Assembly: GCA_014925825.1 (NCBI GenBank) | Contig: JACGCK010000336.1 | Location: 1-37,718 of the forward strand | Direction of reading: 5' to 3' | Length of the DNA: 37,718 bases | Origin: Pholiota molesta | Lineage: Eukaryota; Basidiomycota; Agaricomycetes; Agaricales; Strophariaceae | In this document: piece after piece, positions 11,312 through 21,724 of the stretch | Numbering within the stretch: the first letter of the stretch is position 1 | How the letters are laid out: each line of letters begins with the position of its first letter | Notes under the pieces: generated by a model | What the model was told of the DNA's origin: nothing | Databases searched by the model: none | The model's input: only the letters and a program-made list of their open reading frames with translations | Program-made: the position numbers and the translations under genes

Positions 11312-11724
11312 TTTTCCAAGGTCGCGTCAGGGGCGTGAGAATTACCTTGCAAGCTGAAAGTACTTTCGGTGTAATTTTCCGCTTTCTACGCTTTCTAAGC
11401 TTTGGGAAATGTTCGTATTGTGTTCGTACGTCTGTAAGTAAGGGCTAATGGGATTACTGATCTCTGAGCAATTAAGTACAGACCTAAGAACTACATTGAA
11501 TAGAAAGTAAAACTAAAGATGCCCTGAGAGCATACTAGGATGCTTTGCAGCGCTTTGCCATGCTTTGGCGTCTCTGGCATATACCTGGCTTACCTGGCTT
11601 GGCTTTAGGGCAAAGGCGTTTTTCGTGATGTCCCTTTCATACACTCTGTTCCAGTGCAGTCAGCGCCTGCTATTCATCCATCACTCACCGTCGCGGCCCT
11701 CCCTTGCAGTTCATCGAGAGTGCC

Positions 11725-13153
11725 TAGGGATGCCGAAGTTCGGTTCCGAACTGGCGCAGAGAACCGGAACCGGCCGAACCGGACCGACGGTTCCGGTTCA
11801 GTCCGGTTCCGGTTCGGGCATTCTGGAAGACGGTTCGGCTCTCGGTTCTGAGACTCCTAATGGTGTCAGAACCGAGTTCGAACCGGTTCGAACCAAACTT
11901 TCTCTGCTCAAATTCTGGTATTTTTTGGTGCAAAATTGAGCAAGCTGCGTCAAAAACATTGAGAACCGGTGAGAATTGATGGATGGCGATGACACGGCGT
12001 GTGTCGGCATTTGCCGAATTGGGCCATCAACCGTTTGGTGATGGTTGATTTGAACATTCAACCTTCAACATCACCCATCGACACACCATCCACCACCCCC
12101 ATGGCCTCCTAGGTACAAAGCGACACGGATACACGACAACACAACGCCAACAACACGACGCCGATAAACTGATGCTGACAACATGGTGAGCAACGCCACG
12201 ACGGCGCGACGACGCGACGACGCGATGACGGCGCACCGACACGACGACAGCGCAAAGACGCTACGGCACAATGATGCGATGACGCGACGACAGCGCAAAG
12301 ACGCAACAACGGCGCCACGACGACGGACGAAGGGATGTAGGATATCGAAGGGGAGACCCGGGAGCGGGAGACCCACCAGGTATGCCCCTACGCCCTGCAT
12401 GCTCACTCACTACTGACACCTATTCCCCCCCACAGCTTTTTCACCGCCATCCGATGGCCCCCGCATTCGCTGTACCCCCGCTGTTCCTATGGGATTCCCA
12501 CCCCGCTCCGCAGTGGATCCGTGCGCGCTGCCACGTCACCACGACGAGGTGGCGACAGGCGTGCGTGCACGCCGCGCCAGTGGGCGACGCAGCTGACAGG
12601 CGACATGGACGACGACACGATGCACACAGATGACGACGCGACGTATGCAGATGACGACACGATGGGCTCACGAAACGACGACGACGGCTCCGCGACATCG
12701 TGCCGCGGCGCCCGCACACAATAGCGACAGATCCTCACCACCCGCAACATTATCCTGCGGTGCGCGAGACTACGATGGTGCTTGTACACCCCGCGCGTGC
12801 CACGTTACCCACCCGCTACGTCGTGTGCAGAGGCCTAGGAATGGTGCAATGGTGATGACAGTGGCGCGCTACCGTCTGCATGGTTGAAAAACATTGCATT
12901 TGCAATGTTTGCCACCTGCAGACGCTTCATGCGCCACTTGTGGGTGATTTTCCTGTGTAAGTATGGGGTTTGGATAAAATTTCCGTCGGTTCTACGGTTC
13001 GAACCGGTTCCAGAACCAGAACCGAACCGACAGAACCGGCTCTGTCGGTTCTATTCCAGTTCGGTTCCGGTTCGGGCAGTTCTCTGTCGGTTCAGTTCTC
13101 GGTTCTGGCTGAAGGGGTCGAGAACCGGACTGAACCGAACTTCGGCATCCCTA
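11725..13153. mobile_element. Non-autonomous hAT element
   Basis: Terminal inverted repeats of about 22 bp begin TAGGGATGCCGAAGTTCGG, fitting the hAT TAGNG terminus. The 8-bp target duplication is AGAGTGCC (11717-11724 and 13154-13161), the hAT size. Subterminal zones 11740-11900 and 12985-13140 are packed with CCGGTTC/GAACCGG units, likely transposase sites. The interior has no transposase but carries cassette copy 4 and a CGACGG minisatellite. It sits in an exon of the cysteine-motif gene, and excision with one target copy restores the frame. The intact hAT at 27140-31027 has different (CAGTG) ends, so it is not obviously the mobiliser. Confidence 0.85.
12007..12435 (+). repeat. Cassette copy 4 with 56-nt intron
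   Basis: CGGCATTTGCCGAA at 12007 leads to TTTGAACATTCAACC motifs, a CGACGG minisatellite (12190-12330), then GGGAGACCCGGGAGCGGGAG (12351-12370) and ACCCACCAG. Intron 12380-12435 runs GTATGC to CCCACAG. The sequence could encode KGRPGSGRPTR, two GRP cores reminiscent of AT-hooks, but other copies do not keep that frame clean. Confidence 0.7.
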
Positions 13154-14571
13154 AGAGTGCCTACACGTACAACAACCACGGAACCAGTCTTTTACTCCCA
13201 TATTTCGGCCGTCTTCACCGAACAAATGGCTCTTGAAGAATCAATGCGAGAGGTGAACCGGAAAAAGAATGCTATGCAGCTAGAGACCAAGCAAAAGGTG
13301 CAGCAGACGGTTGTCATTTATGCTTGGATGGAGGTAAGCGTTGAACTCCTCCCGAATACAAGGTTTATTTACGCATACATATATAGGACAATCTCATTCC
13401 TGCTCCATTCGAGATTCAGGATGGCTTCATTTGGCCACATTTCATCCTCAGTGAACCTGTTCTCACCGCAGCGGGCTTCCACGACGTCTCGGAGGATATG
13501 CGCTTCAACCTCTTTCACTTCAACCTTGGCCATTGGACAACTGTCAAACTCAATCACGTTGTTGAGCTCAAGGATCCGCATGTATTCATCAAGGCTTCAC
13601 ACGTCCAACTTTGTCAAGACTTCTCCAAATTTCACGACTCTATGACAGCGTCCATCACTCCCAATATTAGGAGCAATCTCGCAGGTGAACGTGCCTATGT
13701 GAAGAAGAAAATGGCTGCCCTTGAACTCTCAGAATCCTCCGGCTTTCAATCAAATCTCGTGAACAAACGCAAGCCATCACTCGAATCCCTTTTATCTACA
13801 CCAAAGCGATCGCGTTTTCTGTCTGATGCGTCGCCTACCCCAACAATATCCCGCCACACTACACCTCTTGCCTCTGCTACCACCTCAATGACCCCGCTTC
13901 ATCAAGAACTCGTTGAGTCTGACAGCAATCAGGACTCTGACCAGATCTTCCTCGATTCACCCCAACGTGCACTTTTTCAGGAACGGTCTATCCCTTCTTT
14001 ACGTGATCAATTGCCTATTACCAACAAGCCAACAGATCAATCCATTCCTTTTTATATTCCACCAGCGCATGTTTCGAAAAAGCCAAGGTGGCCAGCCGAT
14101 TTTTTCGCGGTTGATGTTGTTGGCTGTTTTGATGAAGTCGAAGATGGTGTTGCTGATGTGAATGTCCGCTCGATATTTGATGCACATTTTGGTCTATGGG
14201 TATCATATACGAAGTCAACATTCTATGAACATCGGCAGCAATGGGAAGCAGCATCCCTCAGCACAAAGCACTCTGTTCTGTCTGCTGGTCGTACACCAGC
14301 TGGTTGCTGGTCCCATGTTATGTCAACAACTCCAGGACCCCGCGCTCGCATCAAGGCTGTTCGCCAGGCTTTCAATCGATCATCTTCTTCCCTAGAGCTC
14401 AGTTTTGACCCCAACATGCATGTAAATTAGAGTTATTGTTATTCGTTTTGTTCTTTTTTTGTTTTGTAGTTATTAGATCTTGTACTCTATGTCAAACTCA
14501 GCTGTATTCCTTCGTAATTGTATCCTATTTCTGTATCCTTGTTCTAGTGTAAAGTACTGTCTACAAACTGT

Positions 14572-17251
14572 CTACATTGAAATTATATCACCATCCTTTA
14601 GTAGCTTCTTATGAGTAAGCTTGTTGCGCTGTAGAATCATTTGGTCAAGGAAGAAATTGTATCTTTCAACTCCCATTTCTCGAAGGATGGAATGGAATCC
14701 CCCCAACCAGACATTTGTTTGCTCGGCAATGGATGAGTTAAAATACCAGCCTTTGTTGTTGGTCCCAAGTAATTCTGGGTAGATCGCGGGATTGCAATTG
14801 CTTTGGCAAAAGGTGTCCTTAACAGAATGCTTGCAATTGAAGTGAAAGACATCGACAGTAAGTCCGATGCCTTCAAAGAAAGGATCACCTCGTGTGTGCT
14901 TTGCAAGCATGCAATTGTTGTCGAAGAAAATGTGATTTGGCTTCTGGCTGTCAATCCGAAATGTACGCTTGATGAACTCCTGAAATAGTACACGTATAAG
15001 ACTCGATCTCCCCATTCAGATGAACAAAATCAGAAGATACTCACTGCACAAGTAGAAATTGCCTCAGCTCCGTAGAAAGTCTCCCGCGCAAGAATCATAC
15101 CACATGGAGCAACTAAAATCTGCTCATTGTGTGTTCGTTTTCTTCCAAAGCGTGCTGTGATCCTTGTTTTCCGTGTAGTTGACTCGATTCCTAGGACCGG
15201 AGTTGGAGATGTACCTCGAGGATCAGAAACACCTTCATCGACACCATGAACCAAATTTTGATCAATGCTGCTTAGCTCGAATTCTTCATCCTCATCGTCG
15301 TCAAGCAGCTCAGAAGTGTTGATCTCTTGCGCAAGTCCATCGTTGGGATGAGATACATGTTGTCATTTTAACTTTTCCTGTAACTGGATGCGAGATTCAC
15401 CACGTAGAACATAAATATGTTCGATTTCTTGATGTGGTTGATCCACGCAAGTCCGTTTTCCAGGGAGAATAGTTTTATTGCAATCTTTGATGCAGCAGAT
15501 TTCGCTCAGGTGCCGATGGTCCACGCAGTATCGATCTCGCGATGTAGTGAGTGGGATTTTGCAGTTATGGAAGCCACAGCAAGGATGCCCAAGGGTCACT
15601 CCATCCATGTGACGACTGGATACTTAGGTACTTGTACAGAGGACTGTAGATCACATGGTAGTCACATGATAGTCACATGTCCTGTAGTTGAGGTTGCCAC
15701 CATGCAGCCTCTCTCCTTATGATATAACCTTTGACCTGAACCACAACACCTTCGTAGAGGATCTACAACCCTGCTAGCCATGACCAGCTGTCTCGCTCCC
15801 TGACCTGGGTGATAGGACCCCCGCCCTGGGTAACACGGCCCCAGTCATGGGTTACCTGACCCCCGTCAAGGGTAACATGTCGGCATAGGCGGCTGCCTTA
15901 CAGCGCACTTGGTTCGGGCTGAGCATCCATATACTGCTTCCCTAGGATAGGGTTACATCCATATCTCATCCCTCATCTTCTACCCTCTCCGAAGTCCCCT
16001 CGAGCGCTCTGATGCAGACCCTAGGCATCACAATCCATAACAGCAACCCAAACTGTTTTGCAGGCTACGAAGCCATTTCAAAATTCAATAATGCAAGTAC
16101 AATCAAAATATAATCAATAAGCCGCATACCATTTCCGTCTTGATCTTTGTAAATTCGAGTACATTTGAGGCACCGATGGGTTATAGATCCCTGTTGTCCG
16201 TAGAGTTTGATACGTGCATTTCGTGCTCTTATTGCTTCCGTAAACTGATGTACTTGTTCTCCAGTATGCGGTACTTCAAGGATGGAATTGTGCTCGTAAT
16301 GATCCTTAAGAAGCGCAAGTATTGTAAACCCATCTTGAACATGATCCCCTTTGAGGGCTGCCTTGAACGACCATCCCTTGGGAATAGAATCAGTCCCAGT
16401 CAGAGCAAGCTCATATGTGCGAGCACAATTGGTGAATGATTTCCTATCATTGAGAATATTGAGATCTATGTACAGTACTAGTAATAGAAAATGATATCAT
16501 CAACGTACCATGCGACATGCATATCTATGCGCCACATATCTATAACTTTCTGTTCGACAAATTGATGTTCACCAACTTGAATGATGGCTGGCAGATCGCC
16601 TTCATAATAAGATCGCATGCTGTTCTTGACTGAGTAATTGTGGTAATATGCTGTCTGACATCCTACAAACTTATGGTTGAGTGAACAAATTAGATTACTG
16701 AAGCCAACACACCTTCACATTGAAGCCGAATGACCCAGACAGGACAAGCACCTTTATCTAAAGTATATAATATTCCTTGTGTATAATCTGTTTTCTGTAG
16801 TTTCAAGCCTCGCTCCTCTCTGTTGCAGTGTGCAGTTGAACAATAACTGATTGGGGGATATAGAGAAACTAATATGTTGATTCAAAACCAGCTCAAGGAT
16901 AGAATATACATCCAGAAACTAACTAATAGAAAGGTCCCTTCCACAAGAATTGAACCGCTCCTCAACAACCTTTGCCTTCTCCTCGTAGTCCCATACCAAT
17001 TCCTTCAGATGCTCCCAGAGGATGTTGACTGATTCCTCGTTTGTCTCACACAAATGGGATAACAGAATGGCCACCGATTGTGGCAGAAAGAATGGGGCCT
17101 TGGCAGCAGGCCAGTTCAAGGCTTGAGCAAGAATGATGTCACTTTTGAACCGAGGCGCATAATGAAGGAAGGATGTGATCTTGAAAATGATGCTGGGGCT
17201 CAGCACATCTGGATAGCGTTGGGCAAGATTGAGGAAATTATCGAGGGCCAT
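14572..17251 (-). pseudogene. CxC5/CxC6 protein with KDZ-like transposase region, broken
   Basis: Exons are 17251-16924, 16868-16713, 16662-16509, 16443 to about 16126, about 15620-15045, and 14979-14572; all junctions except the fourth splice cleanly. Exon 1 (MALDNFLNLAQRYPDVL) is the helical N-terminus typical of the family. Exons 2-4 carry the CxC5 cysteine region (YCSTAHCNREERGLKLQK, NYSVKNSMRSYYEGD, VGEHQFVEQKVIDMW) and TNCARTYELAL. The next part is CxC6 (HRCLKCTRIY; MDGVTLGHPCCGFHNCKIPL). The last exon has FFDNNCMLAKH, VDVFHFNCKH and SSIAEQTNVWLGGF, which I align with the D, D/H and E blocks of KDZ RNase H-fold transposases. Defects are a TGA at 15365-15363 in the conserved segment before VSHPND, and about 0.4 kb inserted near 15640-16050. 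Start chosen by family resemblance. Confidence 0.8.
15640..16050. mobile_element. Insertion in the CxC gene, possible solo LTR remnant
   Basis: The segment separates the CxC5 exon from CxC6. On the minus strand it could start TGTTATGGATTGTG (about 16042) and end ATCTACA (about 15645), a TG...CA outline, but I found no matching 5-bp flanks. It holds three CACATG-centred units (15653-15683) and about four 24-bp units of GACCCCCGYCCTGGGTAACA type (15795-15880). Origin uncertain. Confidence 0.35.
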
Positions 17252-17373
17252 TACACTCGTGATGCAGCGATGGATTGCCAAGTGCCTGGCAGTGGTCGAT
17301 GCGACCATTGGACCAAGACGCGAAGCTGAGGTCACGGGCATCCGCGGGAGACGGCCCGGACATGTCGCGGACA

Positions 17374-17417
17374 CGCAGATTTGCGGCGGGGCGGAATCTC
17401 GGTTTTCGGAACTTTCT
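17374..17417 (-). repeat. Right terminal inverted repeat of the two-gene transposon
   Basis: Reverse complement of the left end with a five-base variable block after GTTCCG. It lies about 125 bp upstream of the CxC5/CxC6 start codon and so would also overlap that gene's promoter. Confidence 0.6.
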
Positions 17418-17427
17418 GGGGGGTTGG

Positions 17428-17651
17428 GTTTCCGGACCGGATGATTCCGCAACCGAAACGCCCCGCACCAGCAGCGCACACTACTCCTTCGTTACTCCAG
17501 GTTACTCCTGGCTCTTGGTGGCTCGTGTTCTCATGTTCGCTGGCTTCCATATCGTCTTTGCTATATTGTCTCAGCAGCTCTGCGTGTCTGCGCTAAGCTC
17601 GCACACTCCTGACCGATCGCTACTTTCGACGTCGAATCATCGCGCGTAATT
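17428..17651 (+). promoter_or_regulatory. Upstream region of PCNA-like copy 1
   Basis: TTTCCGGACCGGATGATTCCG (17429-17449) has a counterpart, ATTCCGGACCGGGCGATTCCG, at 24118-24138 ahead of the second PCNA-like copy. A further CTCTGCGTGTCTGCGCT-like segment is shared. Probably the old promoter, cut by the transposon. Confidence 0.4.
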
Positions 17652-18290
17652 CCATGTTGAACTTGGTGGACAAACTTTAGAAAGTCGATACCCTCAACGG
17701 TATGTTTTTACTCCTATTTTACCTGGCGCGACGCATCTGACGCGGCGTAGTCATTGTGGCCCAACTTTTGGGTGGCACACGGAAAACATCATCCTCAAAG
17801 CCATGGTCAACCCTGACATCGTCGTCAAGCATCGATTTATCTGCCCCCATATTCAAACGCTACAACTGCGACCGACCCATGTCCCTGCATGTTAATCGGC
17901 TGCACTCTTCATGATTTGCAACGTGCCAAAGACGATGATATTGGCCCCTCAAGGCAATAGATAGATGAGACATACGTGCTTTACTTGGTCTACGAAACCG
18001 AAAGTGAGCCCTTTGCATCTATCCTATCTCTCCACTTCGCCCCTTGGGCCTTCATTACCTCCTTCCAAGCCTACCCTCCCTCTCTCCACTTCTATCCTTC
18101 ACGCTGCACAGCCCTTTGTCCTCCGCCACTAATTCCAGACTTTTACCATCTCGCAGAATACGACATAAGGAGCATGCACATGGACGCCGGGGCCATCACC
18201 ATCCCTGAGACCGAATACAACACCCGCAACACCCTTTTCACGAGTTCAACCACGTCTTTCGCAACCTCGTATTGGTCGTCCATTACGCTG
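17652..18290 (+). pseudogene. PCNA-like pseudogene, copy 1
   Basis: Pieces of the sliding-clamp protein PCNA appear in order but in shifting frames: MLNLVDKL-stop-KVD at 17652, CDRPMSLHVN at 17867, AKDDDI at 17925, VLYLVYETE at 17977, LAEYDI at 18149, IPETEY at 18201, and EFNHVFRNL at 18242. These match the known order of an N-terminal strand, the CDR loop, the K/AKDDD segment, the linker and the start of the second clamp domain. In-frame stops and frameshifts rule out a working clamp. No C-terminal PIP-binding segment is seen. The working PCNA gene must be elsewhere. It lies directly beside the right end of the two-gene transposon. Confidence 0.7.
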
Positions 18291-18519
18291 TTTGTCGCAT
18301 TTCCCTGAGTTTACACGTTATCTGACCACGCTGGCCTTTAGCTCATACGTGCAAGGTTCGGGGATACGCACCATAAGTAATGCGTAATGCATTCGCGGAT
18401 CGCAGTGCGTATTCCGATGTTCCATTTTTCCTCTTGGTCCAGCGCCTCGTGAACACATCTTCGATACTCACGAGTCCACGACCTCGATTACCCCTACTTT
18501 GCAAGAGCTCTCTGGCGAA
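18291..18519. other. Decayed sequence between PCNA copy 1 and block X1
   Basis: No gene recognised. It may include eroded PCNA C-terminal sequence, but I could not place any motif. Confidence 0.3.
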
Positions 18520-18960
18520 ACAGACTTGAATTTAGGAATGCTATTTACCCGCACGGTCAGTATGTACATTCAATTCCTCTCTGCATGCCTCTCACATTCT
18601 CCATCAGGATACCGCGACGATAGCTGTCCCTTGAATTCGTTTGCCCTCCACGCACTATCTCCGTTCTGTGCGCGGACTATCGACACCTTTGTCATCGTCC
18701 CTCGCACATTCAACTTCGGTCCACTCTCTGTGCCTCTCACCCACCACACCAACCTGTTCAACACTGTCGTCGAATGTTATTCGGGTTGAAGTTCGATGCA
18801 GACAGATGGAACAGGGGTGAATCAATGGCGCAGAGTTGACGCTGGTACAGGGTGGATAGTGGGCGTGGAGGTGTGATCGAGATCAGCATTGGTCTTCGTG
18901 TGCGGCCCCGTGCTTTCGGACCCTCGTAGCTCTTACTAACAAATATCCACTTTTCATGAT
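18520..18960. repeat. Block X, copy 1
   Basis: Aligns with 23040-23500 at perhaps 65-70 percent by eye. Landmarks are CTCTCTGTGCCTCTCA, GTCGAAYGNTATTCG, GATGCAGANAGATGGAACAG, TGATCGAGATCAGC and GTACTAACGAGTATCC-like ends. No protein recognised. Confidence 0.55.
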
Positions 18961-19216
18961 CCAGTTACTGTGAACGGCCTCAGCTCTGCAGTCAGCTGAC
19001 GCCGCAGTGCATCCAAGCTCCTCGAGTCCACACCCGGCTTTCTTCTCGTCCCAGCGTCGGCTCGAGATCTGTCAGACATCCAATACTCGGGCCATGAAAT
19101 CCACTTTCTCAGTCTGCCGGTAAGTAGACATCGACAAAGAGTCACACTTGGCGTCCCCGGTATTGATATTTTACCGTTTTTCAGTCCCGCTTTGGTGTTC
19201 TATTCCACGACCGTGA
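18961..19216. other. Unassigned sequence left of P2
   Basis: No gene recognised. It ends in the P2 target site. Confidence 0.3.
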
Positions 19217-19255
19217 CGCTACCACACCTGACAGGCCCCCATCAGATATCTAATT

Positions 19256-19286
19256 AGAGGTGGTAACGAGCGCTGTTACCACCTCT
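19256..19286. repeat. P2 left subterminal hairpin
   Basis: AGAGGTGGTAAC and GTTACCACCTCT form a 12-bp perfect stem around GAGCGCT. It is repeated in the other arm at 21694-21724. Possibly a transposase-recognition or excision hairpin. Confidence 0.7.
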
Positions 19287-20304
19287 AAGCTGACACCGCT
19301 TCCCTATTAACAGGGCCTCCTTCGTTAAACCTTTGTTAATGTTAATTGTACTTAGGAAAGTAAGTCCTTCTGAGGGTATTCCGGGTAGCAACGGCACCGG
19401 CACCACTCCACAGTCCTCCTCCCATCCCCTTTCCGCTCGGCATCAACGTCCCGCCGTGGGACATTGCCCAAATAGGGTGCGCGCTCCGCCGCCTGATGCG
19501 TGCGCGCCCGTCCGTCTTCCTGCCTGTTGGCACAGAGATTGGGCTCTAGCTCAGTCCGTTTCCCCTCGTTCCATTCGCATTTTGGCACATAGATAGGCAT
19601 GGTATATAGGAGTACTAATATGGTGTTTTAAGTGAATATATACAGTGTGATTCATTAAAAAAGCAGTTTCTTATGGCAGGGGAGGGGGAGCAGAGGCAGG
19701 CATGTGCCTTCAACACATGAGGACTCTTATATTAAGAGAGGAATACTATCTATACTATTATGAGTACTCATCTGTTGAGTTATGGGTCCCAGGTACTGAT
19801 AGAAGTGACCCATGGGGAGATCTAGAGGGAGGGTGTCATAGGGCATGAAAGTAACATGTTCCAATGCTCCCAGTATCTATTAAATAAATGTACATGGTGT
19901 ATTATACCTATATAGGTTGATATATGCAGCCATATGTGCCACAGATACAGTCAGTCCTCTCCCATTGAGTCATCTACCTGGTGATACATTGTATTATATC
20001 TCAGCACCAGGGGGAGATATCCTCCTAATCTCTTTGGATTAGGGCTTCTCCAGGGCATATCTATCTAACACTATCGCAATAATATAGCTAGGAAGGTTGG
20101 AACATATGGATAGAGGCACCTGATGAGGCCTTACATCCTGACACACATATATAGGCATATGTAGGGTATATAAAATTATATAACCATATATAACAACGTA
20201 GAGGGGTACTATACTATACCTACATTGATTCCATGAAGTAATAATGATGCCTTTCAGGTGGAAGTGGGTCATGAGGAGGTGAGACATGCCAGAGACGTCT
20301 AAAA

Positions 20305-20673
20305 GAGGTATTTGGCTCCCATAAATGCAGGCAGGCGGTCTAAAAATCTGTAAAGCTAGGGTATCATAGCTCTTATCAATGCCTACAAAACGAGATAGGC
20401 CGGAAGGTAATCTGATCAGTGGGTGGAAAGATATGTTTGAATTAATGGTCAGAACATCGGACTAGGTGAAGCCTAACTGGGTCACAGTTATATGCCTATG
20501 TTTGGATCAGTGTTAAAATGATGTCCATTACAATGTTTCCAACATATCTTTCTACCCACTCATCAGATTACCTTCCGGCCTATTTTGTTTTGTAGGGATT
20601 TATAAGAGCTATAATAGTCTATCTTTACAGATTTTCAGACCGCCTACCTGTATTTATGGAGGCCAAATACCTC
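20305..20673. repeat. Shared core of P2 (homologous to the P1 core)
   Basis: GAGGTATTTGGC borders both sides. GATAGGCCGGAAGG, GTGGGTGGAAAGATAT and AACATCGGACTAG match the P1 centre. The two half-cores here differ by roughly a fifth of positions, much more than the outer arms. Confidence 0.7.
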
Positions 20674-21693
20674 TTTTAGACGTCTCTGGCATGTCTGACC
20701 TCCCCATGACCCACTTCCACCTGCAAGGTACCATTATTACTCTATGGAGTTAATGTAGGTATAGTATAGTACCCTTCTACGCTGTTATATAGGGTTAAAT
20801 AATTTTATATACCCTACATATGCCTATATATGTGTGTCAGGATGTAAGGCCTCATCAGGTGCCTCTATCCATATGTTCCAACCTTCCTAGCTATATTATT
20901 GCGATAGTGTTAGATAGATATGCCCTGGAGAAGCCCTAATCCAAAGAGATTAGGAGGATATCTCCCCCTGGTGCTGAGATATAATACAATGTATCACCAG
21001 GTAGATGACTCAATGGGAGAGGACTGACTGTATCTGTGGCACATATGGCTGCATATATCAACCTATATAGGTATAATACACCATGTACATTTATTTAATA
21101 GATACTGGGAGCATTGGAACATGTTACTTTCATGCCCTATGACACCCTCCCTCTAGATCTCCCCATGGGTCACTTCTATCAGTACCTGGGGACCCATAAC
21201 TCAACAGATGAGTACTCATAATAGTATAGATAGTATTCCTCTCTTAATATAAGAGTCCTCATGTGTTGAAGGCACATGCCTGCCTCTGCTCCCCCTCCCC
21301 TGCCATAAGAAACTGCTTTTTTAATGAATCACACTGTATATATTCACTTAAAACACCATATTAGTACTCCTATATACCATGCCTATCTATGTGCCAAAAT
21401 GCGAATGGAACGAGGGGAAACGGACTGAGCTAGAGCCCAATCTCTGTGCCAACAGGCAGGAGGACGGACGGGCGCGCACGCATCAGGCGGCGGAGCGCGC
21501 ACCCTATTTGGGCAATGTCCCACGGCGGGACGTTGATGCCGAGCGGAAAGGGGATGGGAGGAGGACTGTGGGAGTGGTGCCGGTGCCGTTGCTACCCGGA
21601 ATACCCTCAGAAGGACTTACTTTCCTAAGTACAATTAACATTAACAAAGGTTTAACGAAGGAGGCCCTGTTAATAGGGAAGCGGTGTCAGCTT

Positions 21694-21724
21694 AGAGGTG
21701 GTAACAGCGCTCGTTACCACCTCT
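21694..21724. repeat. P2 right subterminal hairpin
   Basis: Mirror copy of the 12-bp stem at 19256-19286, with loop AGCGCTC. Confidence 0.7.

Larger units (their letters stand above)
5524..11630. mobile_element. Element A: CATCA-terminus non-autonomous transposon
   Basis: Perfect 14-bp terminal inverted repeats, CATCACGAAAAACG (5524-5537) and its reverse complement (11617-11630), are flanked by TC on both sides (5522-5523, 11631-11632). Excising it with one TC restores the reading frame of the host cysteine-motif gene, which fixes the boundaries to the base. The left subterminal region (5540-5720) carries repeats such as CAGAGACACC and CTCTGGGAGTCC. No transposase is visible. It holds minisatellites, three copies of the spliced cassette, the foldback element C and a tRNA-like segment. 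Its termini resemble those of element B (31403-34683). The superfamily is uncertain; a CACTA-like affinity is speculation. Confidence 0.75.
5179..14430 (+). pseudogene. Cysteine-motif gene split by two transposons
   Basis: Coding pieces are 5179-5523, 11631-11724, 13162-13333 and 13387-14430, with one ordinary intron (13334-13386, 53 nt). The first piece encodes a compact cysteine motif, C37-x4-C-x8-C-x4-C-x3-C-x5-C-x4-H71, that looks like a metal-binding knuckle. A Pro/Ala/Ser-rich linker follows. Then comes FYSHISAVFTEQMALEE, a charged helix, a region with TVVIYAWMEDN, and a C-terminal part ending NMHVN before TAG. I know similar proteins of unknown function from Agaricomycete genomes. Removing 5524-11630 plus one TC, and 11725-13153 plus one 8-bp repeat, gives a continuous frame across both junctions. 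That shows this was one gene before insertion. It converges on the CxC5/CxC6 gene and would be that transposon's second gene. Start chosen at the ATG of MSQHP. Confidence 0.65.
4771..17418. mobile_element. Two-gene KDZ-like DNA transposon, disrupted by nested insertions
   Basis: The left end begins AGAACGTTCCG, the right end read inward begins AGAAAGTTCCG, and both continue, after five variable bases, into CGAGATTCCGCCCCGCCGC. GGGGGTTGG flanks both ends (4762-4770 and 17419-17427, one spare G on the right), consistent with an 8-9 bp target duplication. Inside are two convergent genes: a cysteine-motif gene (plus) and a CxC5/CxC6 gene with a KDZ-like catalytic region (minus), whose stops are 141 bp apart. 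Removing the later insertions leaves about 4.7 kb, a sensible transposon size. The insertion split a PCNA-like locus; the second copy near 24105-24130 shows related sequence with no element. Both genes are broken, so this is a fossil. The alternative is that the inverted repeats are merely similar promoters of the two genes. Confidence 0.6.

Noticed and set aside
15640..16050. Clear solo LTR
   Set aside because: TG...CA ends can be chosen but no 5-bp target duplication or paired LTR is seen.
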